Part shown: piece after piece, positions 1 through 7,892 of the stretch
Layout of the letters: each line of letters starts with the position of its first letter
Position numbering within the stretch: the first letter of the stretch is position 1
Assembly (NCBI GenBank): GCA_937967285.1
Contig: CALBSU010000747.1
Span: 1-7,892 of the forward strand
Source of the DNA: an uncultured Acidobacteriota bacterium
Lineage (GTDB): Bacteria > Acidobacteriota > Blastocatellia > RBC074
Length of the DNA stretch: 7,892 bases
Direction: 5' to 3'
The notes under the pieces: generated by a model
Databases searched by the model: none
What the model saw: only the letters and a program-made list of their open reading frames with translations
What the model was told of the DNA's origin: nothing
Translations under genes and position numbers: made by a program

Positions 1-39
1 TGCAACAGGGCTGAGCAGGTACATTATTTATCGGTTTTT

Positions 40-71
40 ACTGGAAACTGGAAACTGGACACTGGAAACTG
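40..71. repeat. Heptamer tandem repeat (ACTGGAA)n upstream of hpnH
   Basis: Four consecutive 7-base units begin at 40, 47, 54 and 61, followed by a partial unit at 68-71. Units 1, 2 and 4 read ACTGGAA; unit 3 reads ACTGGAC. The array sits 41 bases before the hpnH start, in the A/T-rich leader. It is noncoding as far as I can see. Simple repeats of this kind can change copy number by replication slippage, but no function is shown by the sequence. Confidence 0.8.
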
Positions 72-111
72 TATTCTTTACACTCAAGAAAAAAACTGAA
101 GCAGGAGAATT

Positions 112-1124
<1,013 letters not shown>

Positions 1125-1125
<1 letters not shown>

Positions 1126-1925
1126 TGCTGATCACCAGCCCCGCCAACGAGAGACTCAAGCACGCCCGCCGGGTGCGGGACGGGCGCGAAGGGGATCTGA
1201 TCTTCATCGAGGGCGAGCGTCTGATCGAGGAGTGTCTGGCCGCGGAACTGGTCCTTCATTCCTGCTATCACGTGCCGGAACCTGGGCCTCGATCGCAGAG
1301 GATTCTCGACCAGCTTGAGGCGCGCGGCTGTCCCATCTTTCCGACGGCCGATGAGGTGCTCGCCACTCTCAGCGACACCGTAAACAGCCAGGGGTTGATC
1401 GTCCTGGCGGAGCGCCGTCATTTCTCTCTCGACAGTCTGCTCGCCGGCCCGGATGCCGCTCTGGCGGTCTGCCTGGATGCAGTTCAGGACCCAGGCAATC
1501 TCGGCGCCATCATCCGGACATCCGAGGCGGCGGGCGCCGGCTGCCTGCTCGCGCTCAAGGGCTCAGTCGACGCATTCGCTCCGAAGACGCTCCGCAGCGC
1601 CATGGGCTCGGCCTTCAGGCTTCCGGTCTTCACCGAGCTGGAGCCCGACTCGATCCTCTCGCTGACCAAAGCGAACGGGCTCGACCTGGTCGTGACGGCC
1701 GCCGCCGGCGACAGGCTCTACTCCGACTACGACTGGACGCGGCCCGTTATGGTCGTCTTCGGCAATGAGGCGCGCGGAGTCAGGCAGGAGTTGATGGAAC
1801 GCAGCGACGCGATTCTGCGTATTCCTCTGTGCGAGCCTGTCGAATCGCTCAACGTCGCGGCTGCTGCCGCAGCCGTGCTGTTCGAAGCGGTCAGGCAGCG
1901 AGGGGAGGTGCGATCACGGAAATGA
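1125..1925 (+). CDS. SpoU/TrmH-family RNA 2'-O-ribose methyltransferase
   Basis: The predicted product is a SAM-dependent SPOUT-fold methyltransferase that methylates the ribose 2'-OH of a nucleotide in tRNA or rRNA. The 266 residues split into an N-terminal substrate-binding region (about 5-95, including the [10 protein letters not shown] stretch typical of the RlmB/TsnR group) and a C-terminal catalytic domain (about 112-258). All three SpoU motifs are visible: motif 1 [11 protein letters not shown] at 122-132 with N125 and R131, motif 2 VFGNEARGV at 211-219, and motif 3 [13 protein letters not shown] at 233-245 with S241 and N243. The last two form the trefoil knot that binds SAM. The target nucleotide cannot be read from the sequence, so RlmB, TrmH and TsnR-like roles all remain open. 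The gene starts on the last base of the hpnH stop codon and ends in an ATGA overlap with the FHA gene, so it lies inside the operon. Confidence 0.9.
1902..1910 (+). promoter_or_regulatory. Ribosome binding site deciding the FHA gene start
   Basis: GGGGAGGTG lies inside the 3' end of the methyltransferase gene, 11 bases before ATG 1922 and 17 before ATG 1928. It is the strongest Shine-Dalgarno-like stretch near this junction. It favours 1922 as the start and argues against the longer reading frame opening at 1829, whose first 31 codons would lie entirely within the upstream gene. Confidence 0.6.
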
Positions 1926-2692
1926 ACATGCCCGAGAGGATTCCTTATTTCGCCAACAGGATCGAAGCCTTCATCCGCCGGCTTTTCGAGCGCGTCGGCG
2001 GAGCGATAGACTTCTCTCTGCGCCGCGGAGAACAGGCGCGAACCGACTTGTCGTCGCTCATCCCGCAGCTCGAGCGCGCCGTCGAAGCCAATCTGAAAAC
2101 GGAAGCCGGGCGCGTCACCGCTCCGAATCTGTTCGAATTGCGATACGACTTCGAAACCTGGACAAGGATGGGAGACGATCGGCGCCAATACCTCCAGCAC
2201 GAACTGCGCGACACCATCTACGAGTACATTCACAACCGGAGATACGTGATTCAGGCTCCGGTCGCCGTCGCCATCGCCTACGACGCATTCACCCGCGGCC
2301 TCGATATCCGCGCCGGTTTCGGCGAGGCGGCAGCCTCGGAAGTGACCGATGATGAAGCGCCGGAAACGGCGGTCCATCGCCGGAGTCTCGTCATCCGGTC
2401 GCTCCAGACACGTCAGGAACTGAGGGCCGAGGCGTCGAGCGCCGCCGAACCGGTCGGCGTCGGGCGCAACATCGCCAATCAGATGGTTATTAATGATGCG
2501 ACTGTCTCCAATTTTCACGCCGCGTTCAAAGTCCGGCCCGACGGAATGATCGAGGTCGCCGATCGGGCCAGCGCCAACGGCACGGCCGTCAACGGAGTAC
2601 AGCTTGCCCCGGGCGACAGGACGATCGTCCGCGACGGGGATCGGATCCGGTTCGGCGAGGTCGAAACGACGCTCGCGATAATTGAAAACTGA
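1922..2692 (+). CDS. FhaA-like protein: DUF3662-type N-terminus plus C-terminal FHA domain
   Basis: This 256-residue cytoplasmic protein has no membrane segment. Residues about 8-135 resemble the FhaA N-terminal domain (DUF3662): a helical start ([18 protein letters not shown]) is followed by a stretch containing [10 protein letters not shown], which parallels the RLLAPNEY-type segment of mycobacterial FhaA. Residues about 136-175 look like a flexible acidic/Ala-rich linker. Residues about 176-256 form an FHA domain with the phosphothreonine-binding signature intact: G181-R182, S196-x2-H199, N219-G220-T221 and V223-N224-G225. FHA domains bind phosphothreonine, so a Ser/Thr kinase is expected elsewhere in the genome. 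The start at 1922 makes an ATGA overlap with the upstream stop. The class B PBP 20 bases downstream suggests a role in regulating cell-wall synthesis, as proposed for FhaA with PbpA in mycobacteria. The FHA call is firm; the DUF3662 assignment is by eye. Confidence 0.85.
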   Translation: MNMPERIPYFANRIEAFIRRLFERVGGAIDFSLRRGEQARTDLSSLIPQLERAVEANLKTEAGRVTAPNLFELRYDFETWTRMGDDRRQYLQHELRDTIYEYIHNRRYVIQAPVAVAIAYDAFTRGLDIRAGFGEAAASEVTDDEAPETAVHRRSLVIRSLQTRQELRAEASSAAEPVGVGRNIANQMVINDATVSNFHAAFKVRPDGMIEVADRASANGTAVNGVQLAPGDRTIVRDGDRIRFGEVETTLAIIEN

Positions 2693-2712
2693 TTCGGGAG
2701 ACCGGCACGACA

Positions 2713-4455
<1,743 letters not shown>

Positions 4456-4482
<27 letters not shown>

Positions 4483-4561
4483 AACGCCAAGACGCCAAGA
4501 CGGATTTAAACGCCAAGGCGCCAAGAGGGATTTAAACGCCAAGGTGCCAAGGAGGCCAAGA
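4456..4561 (+). repeat. Forward arm of AACGCCAAG repeat array, 26-27 base period
   Basis: AACGCCAAG recurs at 4456, 4483, 4509 and 4535, giving periods of 27, 26 and 26 bases. Each of the first three units runs AACGCCAAG, then a second xGCCAAG, then a GGATT(T/G) joint; the fourth ends in GCCAAGGAGGCCAAGA (4546-4561). The first unit lies inside the PBP gene and supplies its stop codon at 4480-4482. The array has no terminal repeats or coding capacity typical of an insertion sequence. I recall similar GCCAAG-rich intergenic repeats in environmental bacterial genomes but cannot name a family. Confidence 0.85.
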
Positions 4562-4686
4562 ATGTAAGGGGTTGAATGTTCGTTGTAGATTTGACTTCGC
4601 TAATTGCCGAATCGAATTCACACTGACATTCATATCCCTAAAAATCTTGGCTTCCTTGGCGTCTTGGCGTTTCAATCCCTCTTGGC
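4468..4686. terminator. Possible bidirectional terminator or 3'-end hairpin between convergent genes
   Basis: Bases 4468-4499 are the exact reverse complement of 4655-4686 (32 of 32 positions). A transcript from either side could fold into a long stem with a loop of about 155 bases. A second register pairs 4511-4532 with the second inverted array (22 exact positions). Inner positions also mirror each other around 4603: 4546-4561 against 4645-4660 with one mismatch, and TGAATGT at 4573-4579 against 4626-4632. The position between two convergent stops suits transcript termination or 3'-end protection. There is no clear U-tract after a compact hairpin, so classical intrinsic termination is not demonstrated. 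Confidence 0.35.
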
Positions 4687-4711
4687 GCCTTGGCGTCTTG
4701 GCGTTTCAATC
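4645..4711 (-). repeat. Reverse arm of the AACGCCAAG repeat array
   Basis: Read on the minus strand, this stretch begins GATTGAAACGCCAAG immediately after the stop of the minus-strand gene. It continues with ACGCCAAG and GCGCCAAG units and a GGGATTG joint at 4674-4680, and ends GCCAAGGAAGCCAAGA (4645-4660), one mismatch from the end of the forward arm. It is therefore an inverted copy of the same element with fewer internal units. The 83 bases between the arms (4562-4644) hold no gene I can support. Confidence 0.85.
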
Positions 4712-5686
4712 TCAATCGCCGACGCATTCCCTGATCTGATTGATCCGTTCGCGGATGGCGCGGGCAAAGCAGTCGACCTCCGATGCCGAGGCGCCGCTGG
4801 CCTCGAGCCCTTCCCTCAACTGGGCATCCGTGATGCGTCCGAGCGTATTGAGCAGCCAGCGCGCATCGCTGATCCTGATTCCCGAAGTGAAGTCGCCGGT
4901 GTGCTGTCCTGAATAACCCCAGACGATGTTGTCGCCCTTGACGCCCTTCAGGAAATCCGGCGTCTGCTTCGTGTAACCGTTGCAATCCCATTTTTCACGG
5001 CTCACGAAACCTCCCCACTTGCCCATCGATCCGCCCCAGTCGGTAACGACGTAGCGGTCCTCGTTCGGATAGAGATAGATCGACGTGTTCGATCCGCGCC
5101 TGGCGTCACGCACGTCCTTGTTGTCCCAGTTCGAGGTGAGCATCATGATGATCTTCAGGCCGTTGAGTTCGGGCGAACCGAGGAACGGGTTCTGAATCCA
5201 GCTCCATCCCTTTTCGCCGTCCAGTTCCTTGACGCCCTTTTCGCGCTGGCGCTCGAATCTGGCATCCTTGAAGCTCCCGTCCGCCGCGACGTAATTCTTC
5301 GCGCGCGTCAGTTTGCCGAGATCATCGATCTTGCCGCTGGCAATGAAATATGAAGGATCGACGAAGTATCCGCACGCCCAGGCCAGACGAGTCGCGAAGA
5401 CCTCCGAATGAATCTCGGTCCCGAATTTGACCGACCACCTGACGCCCTTCGCGTCGATGATTCGCAGCTTCGGGTTGGTCCCGGAGAGGTTCTCCTCGAT
5501 GAAAGCGAAGGGAGGCGCGGGCGCGTTCTCCCTGCCGCCGGGGCCGCCGACGAAATCGAGCTTCTCGACGTTGCCCGGATCCTTCCAGATCACGGGTTTC
5601 CCCGATCCCTGCCCCCGACTCTCAGTCGCCGTCATCGCGAAGATGATCAATAGTATTGCTGTCAGTCCGAACTGCTTTCTTGTCAT
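4712..5686 (-). CDS. Secreted protein of unknown family with kinase-like motif spacing
   Basis: I do not recognise a named family. The 324-residue product has a Sec signal peptide: basic start MTRKQ, hydrophobic core about 6-21, probable cleavage near residues 23-28, and no lipobox. The mature part has four cysteines (105, 235, 306, 321), enough for two disulfides. Several residues are spaced as in an atypical protein-kinase fold: K87 in a strand-like WSVKFG, E95 in the following probable helix ([15 protein letters not shown]), then NWDNKD with D188, N200 in RGSNTS, and D216 in [11 protein letters not shown] with glycines after it. These match, in order, the nucleotide-binding Lys, helix-C Glu, catalytic Asp, Asn and metal-binding Asp of Fam20/HipA/PI4K-like kinases. 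This is my inference from motif order; it could be a pseudokinase or unrelated. AGGAG (plus-strand 5694-5698) lies 7 bases from the ATG, making the start convincing. It converges on the PBP gene across the repeat array. Confidence 0.8.
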   Translation of the reverse strand: MTRKQFGLTAILLIIFAMTATESRGQGSGKPVIWKDPGNVEKLDFVGGPGGRENAPAPPFAFIEENLSGTNPKLRIIDAKGVRWSVKFGTEIHSEVFATRLAWACGYFVDPSYFIASGKIDDLGKLTRAKNYVAADGSFKDARFERQREKGVKELDGEKGWSWIQNPFLGSPELNGLKIIMMLTSNWDNKDVRDARRGSNTSIYLYPNEDRYVVTDWGGSMGKWGGFVSREKWDCNGYTKQTPDFLKGVKGDNIVWGYSGQHTGDFTSGIRISDARWLLNTLGRITDAQLREGLEASGASASEVDCFARAIRERINQIRECVGD

Positions 5687-5786
5687 GTTGTGTCTCCTGT
5701 AGTCTTTACTCGAGTCCCGACAGGCGGCCGGAGGATGGCTTCGTCAATCCGGAACTGGCTGATAATATCAGAGCCGGTCGGCAGTA

Positions 5787-5815
5787 TTGCAACTCAGAAT
5801 CACGATCTGTAAACT
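5787..5815 (+). promoter_or_regulatory. Candidate sigma-70-type promoter for the SH3 lipoprotein gene
   Basis: TTGCAA (5787-5792) and TAAACT (5810-5815) are separated by 17 bases, each matching the consensus at four of six positions. They lie about 70 bases before the gene start, in the A/T-richer divergent region. TAAACTC recurs at 5827-5833, so the box may instead be part of a small direct repeat. In the rest of 5687-5883 I find no clear promoter for the minus-strand gene and no terminator. Confidence 0.3.
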
Positions 5816-5883
5816 CAACCGGTAAATAAACTCGACAATCAGATGGGCTGTGTTCAGGCCTTTTTCAGGACGATTTCACCAGG

Positions 5884-6864
5884 ATGTGGATTGAGATGAT
5901 CTATTTTCCGCGCCGGACGGAAATATTGCTGTTTATCGTGCCGGCGCTGCTGGCGTGTTTGCTGACCGCGTGCACAGCGGGGTCCTCGCTCGACGAACCG
6001 GCCTTCATTCTGCCGGAGCGGCTCCGTCTGAGGAGCTCGACGGCGCAGGCTTCCCGTTTCGTGACGGAACTCAAGGGGGGAGTCCAGGTGACGATCACCG
6101 GTCGCGCGACCTCCGACGAGGGCGTGCCCTGGGTCAAGATCATCGGGCCGGGCGGGGAAGTCGGATGGGCGGAAGAGCGGTACTTCGTCAGCAAGGACGC
6201 AGTCGACAGGTCGCGCAAGATCGAGGAAGAGATCCGCGGTATCCAGTCCCAGGCGGTCGGCAGGTCGAAGGCCACTCTCAGGCTCCGCCTGACGCCCGAC
6301 CGTTCGAGCGATGCCAATACCGGCACGACGCTTCCGGCCGGAACCGTCCTCGAAATAGTCGCCCGCAAACGCGTCCCGAAACCGGAATCGGCGGCCGGCG
6401 GCACCATGAAATATGACGACTGGCTCCAGGTTCGACTCAGGGACTTCGCGGTTCTTCCCGCCGGATGGATATACGGCGGCTCGGTCGAACTCGAAATTCC
6501 GTCCGATATCTACTATTTCAACTCGAGCGGCAGACGCATCACCGGATGGCTCAAAATCGCAACGGTGCGCGGCGATGACGGCAGATCGGGCGATCATTAC
6601 CTGGTCATGGAACGCAGGACCTCGGGCGGAGACGACCTGGCGGATTTCGACCGGATCAAGGTCCTCGCTTATCAGCCCGGATCGAGAGAGTACACCGTGC
6701 CGTTCCAGCAGGACATTAACGGCGTCTTTCCCGTTGCACTTAAGATGAACGGGTCAACCGGCGAATTTCGATTCACATCGATCGGACCCGCCGATAAGAG
6801 TCAGAGCCTGAAATACGGAATCGAACTCCCGGAGCGGGGCAAGGTCAAAGTCGTCAAGCCGTGA
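5884..6864 (+). CDS. Lipoprotein with two bacterial SH3 domains
   Basis: This 326-residue exported protein has a lipoprotein signal peptide: basic RR at 10-11, hydrophobic stretch about 14-26, and lipobox L27-T-A-C30, so the mature protein would be lipid-anchored at C30. Residues about 43-103 form one SH3b-like domain (LRLRSST... ending [11 protein letters not shown]). Residues about 129-204 form a second ([12 protein letters not shown]... ending [12 protein letters not shown]); both end with the Gly-Trp turn common in SH3b. Residues about 207-326 are a separate, probably beta-rich domain I cannot name. SH3b domains often bind peptidoglycan or other ligands, so a periplasmic envelope role is likely, but the ligand is unknown. 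Start choice is weak: ATG 5884 has AGGA at 5867-5870, 13 bases away, while ATG 5896 (residue 5) would also give a good signal peptide. The neighbouring minus-strand gene is divergent, 197 bases away. Confidence 0.85.
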   Translation: MWIEMIYFPRRTEILLFIVPALLACLLTACTAGSSLDEPAFILPERLRLRSSTAQASRFVTELKGGVQVTITGRATSDEGVPWVKIIGPGGEVGWAEERYFVSKDAVDRSRKIEEEIRGIQSQAVGRSKATLRLRLTPDRSSDANTGTTLPAGTVLEIVARKRVPKPESAAGGTMKYDDWLQVRLRDFAVLPAGWIYGGSVELEIPSDIYYFNSSGRRITGWLKIATVRGDDGRSGDHYLVMERRTSGGDDLADFDRIKVLAYQPGSREYTVPFQQDINGVFPVALKMNGSTGEFRFTSIGPADKSQSLKYGIELPERGKVKVVKP

Positions 6865-6898
6865 CCGAATCGCGACATTTTCTTGAGGCCGACTTAAC

Positions 6899-6927
6899 TT
6901 GACCCTCCACCGGCTCTGAAATAAACT
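6899..6927 (+). promoter_or_regulatory. Candidate sigma-70-type promoter for the TonB-dependent receptor
   Basis: TTGACC (6899-6904, five of six consensus positions) and TAAACT (6922-6927, four of six) are spaced by 17 bases. A transcript from here would have a leader of roughly 170 bases before ATG 7103. The rest of the 6865-7102 gap shows only a 10-base palindrome, GCCCGCGGGC at 7045-7054, and a ribosome binding site; I see no recognisable riboswitch and no intrinsic terminator for the upstream gene. Confidence 0.4.
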
Positions 6928-7102
6928 TCTCAGCTTGAATTCGTAACAGACAGCAGACCGACGCCCTACGAAGGCGCGGCATATTCCCTACTCGAGATCG
7001 AACAAGAACGAGGAATCATTGTTGTTTATCCATGAACAGTGACGGCCCGCGGGCAGTCGTCTGTTCTACTTCTCGTCAGCCCATTCGTATCGAGGAAGGA
7101 AT

Positions 7103-7892
<790 letters not shown>

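Noticed and set aside
1829..1921. Longer FHA reading frame opening at 1829
   Set aside because: It would overlap about 97 bases of the methyltransferase gene. The extra residues ([15 protein letters not shown]...) are low-complexity Arg/Ala/Cys typical of an out-of-frame reading, and the good ribosome binding site points to 1922.
4604..4912. 102-codon plus-strand frame across the reverse repeat arm
   Set aside because: It runs through the repeat and then antisense to the secreted kinase-like gene; there is no ribosome binding site and no recognisable domain.
5956..5958. Alternative lipobox cysteine at residue 25 of the SH3 lipoprotein
   Set aside because: The residues before C25 (LLA) fit the lipobox less well than L27-T-A before C30, and C30 has the better signal-peptide length.
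5884..6597. Minus-strand frames opposite the SH3 lipoprotein gene
   Set aside because: They are antisense to a gene with a clear lipoprotein signal and two SH3b-like domains, and their translations are Arg/Ala/Asp-rich without domains.

Overview
The window is GC-rich, largely coding bacterial DNA. It most resembles an acidobacterium (Acidobacteriota). That placement is inferred from the gene set: a hopanoid side-chain enzyme (HpnH), an FhaA-type FHA protein next to a class B penicillin-binding protein, and an Oar-like TonB-dependent receptor with an N-terminal carboxypeptidase-regulatory domain, a type that acidobacteria carry in many copies. No rRNA or phylogenetic marker is present, so the assignment is tentative.

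Layout. Bases 1-111 are a short leader with a 7-base tandem repeat. Bases 112-4482 hold four tightly packed plus-strand genes that look like one operon: hpnH, a SpoU/TrmH-type RNA methyltransferase, an FHA-domain protein with an FhaA-like N-terminal domain, and a class B PBP. The first three are joined by stop/start overlaps and the fourth follows after 20 bases. Bases 4456-4711 are an inverted array of short AACGCCAAG-type repeats between two convergent genes, forming an imperfect palindrome centred near 4603. It also encodes the last residues of the PBP. Bases 4712-5686 (minus strand) encode a secreted protein of unknown family whose conserved-looking residues are spaced as in an atypical protein-kinase fold (Fam20/HipA/PI4K-like). 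After a divergent intergenic region comes a plus-strand SH3-domain lipoprotein (5884-6864). A 238-base gap with a plausible sigma-70-type promoter leads into the start of a TonB-dependent receptor (7103 to the window edge), truncated by the window.

How the genes fit together. The theme is the cell envelope. HpnH makes adenosylhopane for extended hopanoids, the PBP cross-links peptidoglycan, and the FHA protein is a plausible phospho-threonine reader that could regulate the PBP, by analogy with the fhaA/pbpA locus of Actinobacteria. The other three proteins are exported: one secreted kinase-like protein, one lipoprotein and one outer-membrane receptor. I see no defence system, CRISPR array, RNA gene, transposase or prophage. 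The two most unusual items are the palindromic repeat array and the secreted kinase-like protein.
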